A stretch of DNA of 64,000 nt. Origin: Zonotrichia leucophrys gambelii (Eukaryota; Chordata; Aves; Passeriformes; Passerellidae). The position numbers and the translations under genes are program-made. The stretch lies in assembly GCF_028769735.1 (NCBI RefSeq), contig NC_088178.1:1364001-1428000 (forward strand), in the 5' to 3' direction. Shown one piece after another: positions 23,540 through 35,369 of the stretch; the first letter of the stretch is position 1, and each line of letters starts with the position of its first letter. Below the pieces are notes generated by a model that was not told the DNA's origin, searched no databases, and saw only the letters and a program-made list of their open reading frames with translations.

Positions 23540-23712
23540 CCCGCGGCTCCGGCCCGTGTCCCGGGATTCCGGCCCGTGTCCCGGGATTCCGGCCCGTGTC
23601 CCTCAGTTCCGGCCGGCAGGTGGCGCCCGTGAGCGCCCCGGCGTCCCTTGCGCCATCCCCGGCAGCGGCGGGACCGGGCCCGGGCCCGCCGAGCCCCCGC
23701 CGTGCCGGGGCC
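23540..23712 (+). promoter_or_regulatory. PIGC proximal promoter / 5' region with repeated ETS-type motifs and a CTCF-like site
   Basis: CpG-dense sequence directly upstream of the PIGC start. A 20-bp unit TTCCGGCCCGTGTCCCGGGA is repeated about three times at 23548-23607, giving serial TTCCGG (ETS core) motifs. GGCCGGCAGGTGGCGCC at 23611-23627 resembles the CTCF core consensus. No TATA box is seen. Human PIGC has a non-coding first exon; I cannot tell whether this DNA is promoter or transcribed leader. Confidence 0.6.
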
Positions 23713-24591
23713 ATGGAGCCGGTGCCCGGGCGGCGGTGGCAGAAGGTGCTGTACGAGCGGCAGCCTTTCCCCGATAACTACGTGGACCAGCGGTTCCTGG
23801 AGGAGCTGCGGAAGAACGTGCACGCCCGGCAGTACCGGTACCAGGCCGTGGTGTTCCAGTCGGGAGCGGTGGTGCAGCAGCTGTGCAGCGTCTGCGTCTT
23901 CGTGCTCACCTGGTGGTACATGGACGCGGGGCTGCTGAGCCCGCAGGGCCTTTTCGCAGCGGCGCTGGTGTCCTCCCTGCTCGGTTATGTCCTGTTCGAC
24001 GCCGTGGACGGCGGGGCCGGGCGCTGGGCGAGCGGGCGGACGCGCTGGGCCGACCTCAAGAGCACGCTGGTGTTCGCCGCCTTCACCTACGGCTTCTCGC
24101 CCGTGCTCAAGACGCTCACCGAGTCCATCAGCACGGACACCATCTACGCCATGTCGGCCCTCATGCTCCTGGGGCACCTCATCTTCTTCGACTACGGCGC
24201 CAACGCCGCCATCGTGTCCAGCACGCTGTCCCTCAACATGGCCATCTTCGCCTCGGTGTGCCTGGCGTCGCGCCTGCCGCGCGCCCTGCACGCCTTCGTC
24301 ATGGTGACCTTCGCCATGCAGATGTTCGCCCTGTGGCCCATGCTGCAGAAGAAGCTGAAGGCGCGGACGCCGCGCTGCTACGTGGCCGTCACGGTGCTCT
24401 TTGCGCTGGCGGCACTGGCAGCGCTGGCCACCGTGTCCAGCGTGGGCGCCGTGCTCTTCGCCTCGCTGCTGCTCGCCATCTCCTGCCTGTGCCCCTACTG
24501 CCTCATCCGCCTGCAGCTGCTCAAGGACAACATCCACGGGCCCTGGGACGAGGCTGAGATCAAGGAGGATCTGTCCAGGTTCCTCATGTAG
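23713..24591 (+). CDS. PIGC: Phosphatidylinositol N-acetylglucosaminyltransferase subunit C (PIG-C), complete
   Basis: This is a subunit of the ER complex that transfers GlcNAc from UDP-GlcNAc to phosphatidylinositol, the first step of GPI-anchor synthesis. The 292-residue protein matches human PIG-C (297 aa) almost end to end. Landmarks are [17 protein letters not shown] (9-25), WWYMDAGLL (67-75), RWADLKS (111-117), [15 protein letters not shown] (124-138), [20 protein letters not shown] (154-173), [13 protein letters not shown] (205-217) and the C-terminal [19 protein letters not shown]. Hydrophobic segments at about 52-70, 78-96, 117-130, 144-160, 172-186, 194-211, 222-240 and 243-265 fit a multi-pass membrane protein. 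The first in-frame ATG (GCCATGG, strong context) was chosen; the N-terminal eight residues differ from human. The single uninterrupted coding exon matches mammals. Codons are strongly GC3-biased. Confidence 0.98.
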   Translation: MEPVPGRRWQKVLYERQPFPDNYVDQRFLEELRKNVHARQYRYQAVVFQSGAVVQQLCSVCVFVLTWWYMDAGLLSPQGLFAAALVSSLLGYVLFDAVDGGAGRWASGRTRWADLKSTLVFAAFTYGFSPVLKTLTESISTDTIYAMSALMLLGHLIFFDYGANAAIVSSTLSLNMAIFASVCLASRLPRALHAFVMVTFAMQMFALWPMLQKKLKARTPRCYVAVTVLFALAALAALATVSSVGAVLFASLLLAISCLCPYCLIRLQLLKDNIHGPWDEAEIKEDLSRFLM

Positions 24592-24643
24592 CCATGAGCA
24601 GTGGAAGGTCCTGGTTTGGGGACAGCCCTGTGGGGTCTGAGCC

Positions 24644-24649
24644 AATAAA
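24644..24649 (+). terminator. PIGC: PIGC polyadenylation signal AATAAA
   Basis: AATAAA lies 53 nt after the stop codon, implying a very short 3' UTR. The GT-rich TTGTGTT about 30 nt downstream could serve as the downstream element. Longer isoforms are not excluded. Confidence 0.75.
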
Positions 24650-24785
24650 GTCTCACACGGCAACAAGGACCAGCCACTCTTGTGTTCCCCAGGATCCGCT
24701 TCCAGCCCTGGCTGTGGTGGAGGAAGGAGCTGAGCCATGCCAGGATGCAGGCAGGGGAGGGGTTCGCTCTGGCCATGCAGCCCCA

Positions 24786-25280
24786 GGGGTACAGGGGATG
24801 TGTCCCACGCAGTGTCAGCCCCACACTGGGGTACAGGGGATGTGTCCCATGCAGTGTCAGCCCCACACTGGGGTACAGGGGATGTGTCCCACACTGTCAG
24901 CCCCACACTGGGGTACAGGGGATGTGTCCCACACTGCCAGCCCCACACTGGGGTACAGGGAATGTGTCCCACAGAGTGTCAGCCCCACACTGGGGTACAG
25001 GGGATGTGTCCCGCAGTGTCAGCCCCACACTGGGGTACAGGGGATGTGTCCCACAGAGTGTCAGCCCCACACTGGGGTACAGGGGATGTGTCCCACACTG
25101 TCAGCCCCACACTGGGGTACAGGGGATGTGTCCCACACTGTCAGCCCCACACAGGGGTACAGGGGATGTGTCCCATGGAGTGTCAGCCCCACACTGGGAT
25201 ACAGGGGATGTGTCCCATGGAGTGTCAGCCCCACACTGGGGTACAGGGGATGTGTCCCATGCAGTGTCAGCCCCAGGACC
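24786..25280. repeat. Minisatellite, 12 copies of a 40-42 bp unit, downstream of PIGC
   Basis: The anchor TACAGGGG recurs at 24790, 24832, 24874, 24914, 24954, 24996, 25036, 25078, 25118, 25158, 25200 and 25242. The unit is roughly TACAGGGGATGTGTCCCA followed by a variable CAGTGTCAGCCCCACACTGG. Long open frames on both strands here are repeat artefacts. Confidence 0.96.
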
Positions 25281-28200
25281 CTCAGGGGGACTGGGCACTG
25301 CCTGGGAGGGCTGCAGGGCAGGGCCTGCTGAGGTTGCTGGAGCTTCAGGGCCAAGCACGAACAGGGCAGAGCCCTCCTCAGCTGCCCCTGGCTCTTGTGA
25401 GTGCCAGAATAGCCTGCCATCACCGCCAGACACCACGTTACCCTAAATCCCTTACCCTAAATCCCTTAGGAGAGGGGGTATGAGAGGGCATCATGCCTTC
25501 CTCTCACCTGCAACCCCTTTCCAGAGGCAGATCCGGCCTTGCTGCAGGGCCCGACCCCGAGGCACAGGGATGGAGCTCAGCGCAGCCCCCATGGGCGCAC
25601 ACCCAGCTGCTGGGGGGATGCCAGGGCCCGGGAGCTCCCACCCGCCCCCGCCTGTCCGGTGTCCGTCTGTCCCGTGTCCGTCTGTCCGGCAGCGCTCCCA
25701 CCACAACAGAGGGCGCTCCCTGCAAACGAGTCCCGCTGGAGGCCGGGCCGGGATGGGCAGCCCTGTCCCTGTCCCCGTGCCTGTCCCCGGAGCCAAGGGA
25801 TGCCCACACCTGCCCCAGCCCCATCTCCCGGAGCTGCCTGTGGCCCCGCCCCGGTGGTTTTGGAATTTCTCTTTGGGAAAAGCTGCAGAGTGCAGCTCCT
25901 GCTCGATTTCCCCCATCCCAGCGAGCCGGAGCTTTTCAGGCGCTCCTTTCTCGGAAATGAGCAAGCCCCGGCGGAGTCCCCAACACCTCCAGCGCTTTGT
26001 TACTGCTCCTGCCAAGTGTTAAATGTTGCTGCTGTCGTCGTGGTAACGACCACATCTCATTTTGCTTTTAATTAAAACCTGGAGGAGTCTGGAGGCCGTG
26101 CTCAGGTCTCGCGGGGAGCACAGCTGGCCAGATGCTCAGAGTCACCATGACATTTTTTAGCTCTTTTTTCACAGGGGGTTCCCAGAAAGCTGCTCGGTGA
26201 CCCCGATGTCCATCTGACACTGGGCTAATGCCAGTGTAATGCTGCCATCCCAAACAGGGGCAAGGCTGGAATGTAAATCAGAACTAAACCAAATCTCATC
26301 TGCTTGGCCCCTGGCTATCACAGAGAGGCTGCAGGAAAGCAGAGTTTCTGTTCACCCACTCCTCCAGGGGGAAATCCTTCCCCACAAAGCACCTTTCCCA
26401 AATTCATACTGTCAGAAGCAGCTGTGGGTTAGGAAAACTGCAGGCATTAACCACTCAGACATTTCAGGTGGTGGAGATGGGCACAGGCTGCCACCCTGCC
26501 CTCAGCCTAAGCAGGAACCTGTGCAGATCCAGGCTCCATCCCCAGCTCCAGGGGATGCAGAAGGTGTCCCACCTAGACCTCTCTGCTCTGGCCCATTCTT
26601 CCCTTCACCTCCTTAGAACCAGCCACAGAATTCTAGGATTGGACTGGAACAGCCTCAGTCCTTGCCCCTGGGGAAAGGCTCAGCTGCCCACAGAGCCACC
26701 CTGCCCACCCTACCCTGGGAAATGGAAACCACATCCCCAGCCTGGATGCACAAAGGGACCTGAAGGGAGGAGGAATGCAGAAGAGAGCCAGGGAGAGGAG
26801 AGGAGGAAACACAAAGGGCAGGCAGGGTTTCCCTGGGACTTCCCTGACCTTCTCCTGAGGACACGTGCTCTGCAGGGCTGCTGCTATTTAAGCTGCTGTA
26901 TAAACGGCCATTATTGGTATGTCTGCATGCCTGAGGTCAGAACATCCTCTGCAGAGCAGGGTTTGGCCATAACTCTACACTGGCCCAGTAAAGCTGGATG
27001 CCCTTTGGGCATCTGCTCCCTGAGCAAAGCCCCCCTGAGACCCAAGAAGTGGCTCCTGGCTGTTGATGCCACAAACACTTCATCAACCAACCCTGAGGGG
27101 TTAAATGTTCTTTTGCATTCCAAGTTTCTTTCCCTAAAGGTTCACTCCACTGAGATCAGTCCTTCCATGGGACTTTATTTTGATTTGAAGCTGGCCAAAT
27201 GTGAGTGGCTGTGGATCAGCCTTGCTCCTGGGGGAGCTGCTGACACGTGCCAGCTGGAACCTCCATGCATCCATCTCCAGCTTTGCTGCAGGGAAAGGCC
27301 AGGGCAGCCACCCACACCGTGCTCTCAGGGGGCTGAGAAGCCTGTGAACAACAAAGCTGGGCTCTTTGATCAGGAAACCAAACCAGGATTTTGGTCCTAA
27401 CCCATCCTGTAATGCCACCCTTGTCCTCCTGCCCTTGCCACAGCACCAGGGCAGCTGCAGACAGCACAGTGAGGTGAAACAGCTTCTTCAGAGAGCCACC
27501 CTGGGAGCCCATGTTGAAGAATGTGCCAGGGTTTCCCAGCTCACTGTGCCTGTTTCCACTGTGCCAGGGTTTCCCAGCTCCTGTGCATTTCTACTGAAGA
27601 GATTTTAGAACTGGCTGCCACAAACCTGTAGAATCTGGAGTCCTATTTTCAACAATATTTCTTAAGAAGGTAAAGATTTGTGTGGAGGATTTCCCACCAT
27701 AAAATGCCCCAAGAAACCAGTTTGTGCCTTCCAGCAGCAGCTGGGAGCTCAGCAGCAGCTCCGGGCTGGGTGCTGTGGCCAGGCCATTGAGATAAAATAT
27801 CATCCACCTTTAATCTGCTGTTGGTACCATGCTGTAGCTCAGAGGGACTGCAGGGAGAGAACAGATTTTTTGAACAACCTGGAGAAAAAGCAGCTTGCAA
27901 AGTTCAGTCCATCCTCCTTCCCTTTTACCTGAGGCATGGGCAGAAGCTCCTCAAGAGCTCCCCAGTACAAACACTGTTGCTTCTGCAATGCTCAATTCTG
28001 AACTCTGCTGAGGGGTTTCTGCCTCAGCACAGGTGAGAGCTGCAGCCACCCTCAGCTCCTCCATTCTTGGGACAGTTGTTTTGCTGGAACTGCAGATCCA
28101 GCTGTTTTCCAGTTGTTTTCCTGCAGCTCTAGGTCTCTCTTTTCTCCCTGTCTCAGGGTACTGGGAAGCACCTGCCCCAGTCCCAGCAATTCCCAGTTTA

Positions 28201-29876
28201 GCACATGCAGTTCCAAAGGTATTGAGCAGGGTTTGGGGTTTCCCACACTTTTTACCACACTGTTGCTGTTTCTCTGTTCTACTCTACCAAAAGACCAAGT
28301 CTAAGTGAGAAGAAGGGAAAATGTCTGTAAGTCCACATTTTTCTGGGCTTATATTTTGAGCAAACTCAGTGCTTGCTATTTACCAGCTCATGCAGGTGCT
28401 TCAGCAGCTCCCTGGATATTTTGGAGGTCAGCAGGACCTCAATCAGCTGCAACAAGAGAAACTGCCCAGATTCATCAAAGCTGTGTCAGACCAGGCTGGA
28501 AAACAAGCTGAGGCTGGCTGTCACCTTCTGCACACACAGAGTGATCCCATGCTGAGGGAAAACAGCCACTTAAACCCATCAGTTCCCCCCTTCTCAGACT
28601 GCCCCTTCACAGACTTCTCTGGCACCCAAAACAAGCACATCATCTAAATCCCAGATTTTCTCTTTCCCACAGGGATGGACACATTTGGAATCCCAGAGGT
28701 AGCTCCTTCCAGCTGCTTGAGCTCAGATGCTCCAGTGAGGTCGGCTTGCAAGGAATTCAGAGGCTTAGCTTGAAGAAAATGGTCAGAACAGCTGCAATTT
28801 ATTTATAATTGTGCAGATTAATCAGTCTAGGGACTGTCTGGAGACTGCTGCAATCTTCTCCTTCGAGTTTCCGCTCAGCCAGGTGCTGCTGCTGCTGCAC
28901 TGGACATGTTTGGAGCTCTGCTGGCTCTTCTTCCTGCCCATGCTAAGCCAAAGCCATTTGTATGGAGCAATGCTGGTGCTGAATGCATTCAGAAGAGCTG
29001 GAACTCCAGCAGAATGTCCATCCATCCCTCCCTCCACAGCCATGGAGGGTGGGAGGCTCCACAGAGCCCAGGTAATTTCTCCCACAGGGCAGGAATGTCT
29101 CTGTGTGAGAAGAGGGAGTAAACCCTTCAATAGAAACACAGGACACACTCCTTTTGTAGTCAGAATTTTATTTTCTTTACATCCAGGCTTATCATTGACA
29201 TCTGAAAATAAAATCTTTCATTTACAAATAGGCTAGTGCAAATTAAAGGTAATTTTGGATTAAAAAAAAATAAAAAAGACACTGCATGTAACACAAAAGA
29301 AATGTGTGTGTTAGGATGATCTTCCTGGAACAGCTGGTGGAGGTCGCCTAGGAAAAAACCAAAAAATAACCCAAAAATCACAGGGAGAGGGGGAGATCTA
29401 AAACAAAAGGCCAAGATACAATAAAATGACTCATACACAAAATTATCTTAATAAAATGGGGTAAGAGAAAAAGGCACAGAACATGCATATTAAGGAAAAG
29501 AGCAAGAGCAAGATTAGAATCAGCTGGCTCTCAGCACAGCCTGGCTTTCATCCTCACCCCTCCCTTCTGACCTGCCAGTGCCAGAGAAGCAGAACAATCC
29601 CATCCCAGGTGGGGAGGTCACTGCTCACAGCCTTTCTAATTTTCTTGCAGCAAATTCTACCCTCTGCAAGAGCTTTTCCCCAGGCAGCCTTAAAATCCTC
29701 ACCATTATCTGCTTCAAACACTGTTCTTGAGTAGAACATCTGTGAGGCTCTGATGAAATGAGGAATGAGCAAACAGGATGGCCCTGGGGTGACAGGAGGG
29801 GACATTGCTGGGAAAGGACAGAACAAGGCTGGAGAGCCCTGGGGCAGTGAGGGCACAGAGCAGCTGCTGTCCCTGT
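25280..29876. other. Intergenic region between PIGC and the DNM3 3' end
   Basis: No gene is recognised. Notable points are a 14-bp duplicate containing CCCTAA (25439-25468), a CTCF-like motif (25701-25717) and a weak CR1-like scrap near 26628-26650. The rest is unique sequence with moderate GC. Confidence 0.55.
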
Positions 29877-29879
29877 TAC

Positions 29880-30312
29880 CCACACAGGGCACTGAGCTGC
29901 CCTGGTGCCCAGCACTGAGCTGCCCTGGTACCCAGCACTGAGCTGCCCTGGTACCCAGCACTGAGCACTGAGCTCCCCTGGTACCCAGCACAGGGCACTG
30001 AGCTGCCCTGGTACCCAGCACTGAGCACTGAGCTCCCCTGGTACCCAGCACAGGGCACTGAGCTGCCCTGGTGCCCAGCACTGAGCTCCCCTGGTACCCA
30101 GCACAGGGCACTGAGCTGCCCTGGTACCCAGCACTGAGCTGCCCTGGTACCCACACTGGGCACCTGGCAGCACTGAGCCCTGGTACCCAGCACTGAGCTG
30201 CCCTGGTACCCAGCATTGAGCACTGAGCTGCCCTGGTACCCAGCACTGAGCTGCCCTGGTACCCAGCACAGGGCACTGAGCTGCCCTGGTACCCAGCACT
30301 GAGCTGCCCTGA
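29880..30312. repeat. Minisatellite, about 16 copies of a ~22-bp unit with a longer ~30-bp variant
   Basis: The unit is ACTGAGCTGCCCTGGTACCCAGC. Some units carry an extra CACAGGGC or ACTGAGC, giving a two-type higher-order pattern (for example the identical stretches at 29941-30000 and 30001-30060). Confidence 0.95.
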
Positions 30313-31039
30313 CCAACATTCCTGGCTCCAGGATCACCAGGGGACCTGAGGGGCTCCAGCCAGAGGGGACACGTGGGACACTGCTGTTCCCTCAGAGGGA
30401 GGGCACAAACTGCCTCAGCCACATTAATGACCAATAAAGAAATCTCCAAATATTACAGGAAACAGCAGGGATGTTCCTGCTGTGCTCATCCCACCTTTTG
30501 CTCCCTTCTTTCCCAAAACCCCCACTGTGGGGTTCCCAGAGGAAGCTGCTGTGCTCTTTGTGCCCTCCAGACCATCTCCAAGCACTGATTGCAGACACTC
30601 GGCTCATCCTGATCTGCAGGAGGAACTGAGTAATCAGGACATCTGCACATTTGTACACAATCTTTAGGGGGAAATCCCTTGCAGGCATATTTTAACTCCA
30701 GCTCCTGCTTTGGAGGACTGAGTCTGGTCTTCTGCTCAGCTCTGAAACTCCTCTGAACGTGCTTTCCTCAGCAATGCAGTGAACCCCAGGTACTGCTTGT
30801 ACAACATTCATCCATTTCCCAGCACAACATCTCTGCAGCACTCCAAGGCCCTTGCAGGGGAGCAGGCTGAATGCTTCCCAAGGGGTTCCCCTCCCCTTTA
30901 ATGACATCTGCAGTGATCTCAGCACAGCAGCACCTCCACTAAATCCTGCCTGCAGTCCCCACCGAGGCACTGTGGAATGCTGAGATGGTGGTGCGAGACA
31001 GAAGACACCACTCATACACACGCAGAAAGTAATAATAAA

Positions 31040-34000
31040 AGCCCATCAAGAATGAGAGTTTATTTCAGGTTCAGAAATGCAGCATAACATTTTTACAGCA
31101 GGTGTATGTGATGCTCAGTGATGACCGCGGTTTCGGGAATCCACTCGCTGTGCTCAAAGGTCAACACCAGGAACCATTTACAGATTACGAAACCAAAGGC
31201 AGATGTTTTGGCTCACATCAAGTAGGGCATTAACATACAGAGCAAAAAAAAAAAATTCAGAAAGGAATTAAGCGTTTGCTTCTTACAAAAAAGAAGTCAT
31301 CGTTTAGCCTGTCCTGGAAAAGTAAAGAGACAGCAGTAAAGCAAACGGCCGGCAAGGCGGGACAAATCATAGATCAAGCAAGAGTGGAGGGCTGTCGGGA
31401 CGGGAGGAGGAGCCGTCGGCATCAGCTCGCCTGCAGACAAAGCAAGAGGAAAGACAGGCAGAGTAACATTCATTTACACAAGGGAGCTGCTCTGCACCAG
31501 CCTGGGAGCCGGGGCAGGGCCACAGCAGGAGCAGCTGTGCCAGGAGGGCACCGGGAGGCTCCCAGCTGGCACAGGCACAAAGCAGGGCTGCTCTCAGGTC
31601 GGGAGGCTTGGGCTATTTAAGACAGAAGGACAGAACTAGTCAGGAATGTCAATATGCTGTACACATCATGGTTAGTGGAGCTCTCTGGAACAGGGAGGAT
31701 AATATTTTCTATGTTATACTTGAACACGAAATGCCATAACCTATAATGTATCTTCTTTAATATAATAAATAATCTACTTTTAGGAGACTTACTCAGAAAG
31801 TGCAACAAGATCAGCAATAAAATAAACACACATTAACTATGTACATAAGCCTTTTTGTTGAACATACAATCTTTTTAACCCTAGCACAAGATCCCTTGAG
31901 ATGCCAGGCCCAGAGCTGTTCACAGCACACACAAGCTCTTTTGGTCAGCCACAGCGGGGTGAGGTGGAAATGTTCCCTGGGCAGAGATCCAGGCTCAGCC
32001 TAAATGCAGTATTAGATGAGCACCCTCCTGAAACTCAGCAACTACACCACCCAGATCTTTGTGCACCTCACCTAAGAGCAGAAACTCTGGTGTTGCTTCA
32101 TTATTGCTCCACTGTGCCCTGGCAAGCAGAGCTGTGCCAGAGGGAAGCAGAGAGGGGCAGAGCAACCTGTGCCCCACAGACACGGAGCTCAGGCCTGGCT
32201 CATCCCACCTGAGTGCTCTGCAGAGGTGCCCAGTCCCTCTGGCAGACCCACAGGGAGCTTGTCCTGCTTTCCTTTGGGCATGGAGTCAGTTGCTGCCAAG
32301 GCTGCTCCTCCAAGAACAAGGGACAGGACGGATGGGACAGCCAGCATCAGGAGCAAGTGGGACAAACAAACCCATTCCAGGCACTCCAGAGCAGAAGGAA
32401 GTGGGCCAAGGCTGCAGGACAGAACTTACTCAACTGGATGTGGCAATTTCTTGGGCAGCATTCAAGTGGTTTTCCTAGAAACAAGTTTCTGTGGTTTATT
32501 CTCACAAGCACATACGCAAGAAGAGGTGAAATCATCAACCCCTGGATTTGTGCTTATGGTTTTTTATTAACCTGCACCCCTAAAAGTGTTGCATTTAGGG
32601 CCCAGGGCCAGATTTAGATGAGATCTCAATGAGGATGCAGAGGAAGGAGGGCTGTGCAGCTGTGTCCTGCACCCTCAGCATCAAGCACAGGACCAGACGG
32701 TGCTGATGCCTCACTGCCTCCTCCTCCTCTTTCGGGTAAATCCACCCTTGAGAGCTTTATTTACAATTCAGGAGTACTGCTGAGAAATAGTTCCCTGGGG
32801 GCAGAGAAAAGGACAGTGCTCAGTTGTGCCACCTCTTTCCTTATGCTTGGCAAAAAGAGTCATTAAAGTAAATCAGGGAGTCTCAAGAAGGGAGCATTTA
32901 AAAGCACATTTTAGGCCAGGAGCTGTGCCATGTAATTGAGGCTCCTGAATTACCAGCATTGCCTTGTGTCCCCTGCAGCCACCCTGGCCTGAATCCCCTC
33001 CTGGGGGTCATGCTCATCAAAGGACAAAGGACAGCTAAGCTGAGTCCTTGGGCTGTGGTGGGACAAACCCAGACTGTGGCCTTGCAGTGTCCTGGAGTGG
33101 GTTGGGTTGGTCCCTGCTCATGGATGGTGCCATGAGCAGAGACACCTTGTGAGTATCAAAATTTGATATTCTGATATCAGAAGTGATATCAGTGATCTCT
33201 GTGGCTCAGGCATTTAACATGGCTTCCCATCAGCAGGCAGCTGCCAGTCAGTAGCAGAGTTCTGTTAAACTGTTTAGAAATACAGGAGTGCTGGCAAGGC
33301 AACAATATGGGCTACTGTGGCTATTCACAAAAATGTATCCAACAGATGCAGCACAGCTTACAGCAGAGAGCACTGAGCAGTGGAAAGCTGTGTAGAAGAC
33401 AAGAAGAATCATCAAAATATGTTTTCTTTTTTGTAGTAAAAATTAGTATGACTGTGGGGGTTGTGTTTTCAACCTTGAAAGCTGATTCTGTGCATTGGCA
33501 CTGGAGATGTGGACCTGTTCCCCAAACAAACAGCAGCATCTGCTGAGATCACCAGGATGCCAGGGCTTGACAAACTCCATCTCCACCGTGCCTCACATGT
33601 GACCTCCAGACTCCCCAGGAGTGTGGCACCAGTATGGGGTTGGCAGGAAATGGAAGTTAAACTAATACACAAATCATGATGCTGTCCCAAACTCGTCTCT
33701 CCTCTGCAGGCTGGAACATGATTTGCTGCACTGGTGAGCACAGCTAATCAGCAGCCTGGGAATTAACAGAGTAAATCCCCATTTGTTGTGGCTCTTGGAT
33801 TGGATTCTTCCTAACCATGGGGCTACAGCATACTGGAGCCCTACAAGCAGTCTCAATAAATACATTTATTAGACTGATTGTACTGGGGGCTTTTGAAACC
33901 ACCAATTGCTTTGCCAAGGGATCTGTAACCATAATTTTAATAGCAGCAATTCATATTTTCTAAAGGAACAAGGCCAAATTCCTCTCTAGTTTCATTGTGT

Positions 34001-35276
34001 TAACTCAGTAAGTTCTAAGCTTTAAGGGTGACACTGACCCTAAGTGTTTAAAGTGAAGTAATGCAGTTAAGACAAAAGGGTTTTATAATGCATTAATTTA
34101 TAACGTGCAAAACAAGAGGCAGAGGGCATCTCTGCAAGTGAGCAGCTGCTAAAATAATCCAGGATGCACAGCTGAGCACTTCCCAGAACTTAGCTGGATA
34201 AAGCAACAGTAAACCAAGGTGTGTGCAAGGACCATGTAATGCAAAAAGAAAATCTTTACACAGAGGACACAGGGAAACTTTATTGACTGGCATGTGAAAA
34301 TATCACAAATATCCCACATCCAAAGCCTTGGGAAGCTCAGCTGCCAGTCCAGGCTGGAGCTCCCACGGTGGGCACAGGAGGGGGACCCAGCCCAGCTGTG
34401 CATGTGTGTGTGTGTCTCTGTGTCCTTCTGGGTCACAAAGGGACCAAAAGCAGTGCTCAGTTCCCTGGGTCCTGCACACAGCCCATCTCCATGCCCTCAC
34501 TGCCCTGCAGTGCTTCCCAGGAGCACAGTGGGAGCAGGGGCAGAGGGAGCTGCTGTGTCACACCCCAGCCCTCCCAACCACCCTGTCCCCTCCGGGCTGT
34601 GGGGTGGGACAGCTCCCTGTGAGCTGGGGCAGCCCAGCCTGCTCCTCACCAACCCAACCAACCTGGCATGGCAGCTGCCAGGATGGGCATACAGCAAAAC
34701 ATGCCTTGTCCCATGCACACCCTGCTTGTTTAACAACATTCCTTAAAACTAAAATTTGGATAAGGACAGTTTACAGGAGAAGCAAGCCTCTTACAAGAGA
34801 GACCTGCAAGTGTGGGACCTTCAGAAGAGCTTGGTAAGAAACTACATGGCTTTTCTTTGCTCAGTTTAGCCATTACAAGAGAAAATAGAAAACCTAGAAG
34901 GTATAAATAAAAGCAAGATTCCTTTCAGGTAAGGGAGAAAAAAAGCAGCAGATAAATCAACACATGCACAAAGACACACAGAGTCAAGCCCTCCAGCTGC
35001 TGTGGAGGACTGTGAGCACAGTTGTCTGGGTGGAGATATGTGTCAGTAAGTTAGATAACATCAGTTATTGCAGAAGGAAAAGTCAAGGCAGCACAGACCT
35101 TCCCCAAACATTGAAGACCTCATAAACAATGCAGAATGGACAGAGAATATCAGTAAAATTGGTTACTTGCCTAGAGATGTCCATACATGCGACTATACAC
35201 TGGTTATTGTGACAGTTACCAAGCAATTTGTTTCCACATATTTGGTTAACAACGAGTGACATGCCAGAAACTCCTT
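31040..35276 (-). other. DNM3: Probable DNM3 3' untranslated region
   Basis: Directly after the DNM3 stop codon the minus strand runs without recognisable coding sequence to an AATAAA (31064-31059). That signal is followed downstream by a GT-rich stretch, TGCGTGTGTATGAG (around 31024-31011), a good cleavage configuration. The implied UTR is about 4.2 kb; mammalian DNM3 also has a multi-kilobase 3' UTR. Alternative upstream AATAAA signals are at 34284-34279 and 32761-32756. Extent is inference and needs transcript data. Confidence 0.55.
31059..31064 (-). terminator. DNM3: Candidate distal DNM3 polyadenylation signal
   Basis: AATAAA on the minus strand in the context GAAATAAACTC, with a GT-rich element about 35-50 nt further along. 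Two nearer AATAAA signals (34284-34279, 32761-32756) could give shorter isoforms. Confidence 0.5.
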
Positions 35277-35346
35277 TTAGTCTAACAGGGAGGAGTCTAA
35301 CGGACGGATTACAGTGGGCCGAGTAGGTGAAGGGGGCGGTCTTCGA
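35277..35346 (-). CDS. DNM3: DNM3 terminal coding exon (C-terminal tail of the proline-rich domain)
   Basis: The acceptor (a CT-rich tract ending CCAG at 35348-35347) opens a 70-nt exon. Joined to the AG left by the previous exon it reads S-RRPPPSPTRPTVIRPLDSS-LLD and then TAA (35279-35277). Human DNM3 ends RRPPPSPTRPTIIRPLESSLLD, so identity is very high. This is the long-tail C terminus of dynamin-3; the PPPSPTRP run is an SH3-binding type sequence. A 13-bp minisatellite begins only about 22 bp upstream of the acceptor, so the short CT tract is the only unique intron sequence next to the exon. Confidence 0.97.
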
Positions 35347-35369
35347 CTGGAGAGAGAGAGAGAAGAAAC

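Noticed and set aside
23596..23712. Upstream in-frame extension of PIGC
   Set aside because: The extension begins at GTG, not ATG, is low-complexity Pro/Ala, and has no counterpart in known PIG-C; the ATG at 23713 has strong context.
23458..24972. 504-codon minus-strand frame opposite PIGC
   Set aside because: It is antisense shadow of the GC-rich PIGC coding sequence plus minisatellite; PIGC on the plus strand matches a known protein end to end.
24594..25483. Long open frames downstream of PIGC in all three plus frames
   Set aside because: All are translations of the same 40-42 bp tandem repeat.
29554..30449. Minus-strand frames of 150-270 codons with SSVLGTRAAQC-type repeats
   Set aside because: They are products of the ~22-bp minisatellite, open in several frames at once.
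33150..33200. Small palindromes (TATCAAA/TTTGATA and CTGATATCAG)
   Set aside because: Arms are only 5-7 bp in AT-rich DNA and expected by chance at this length scale.
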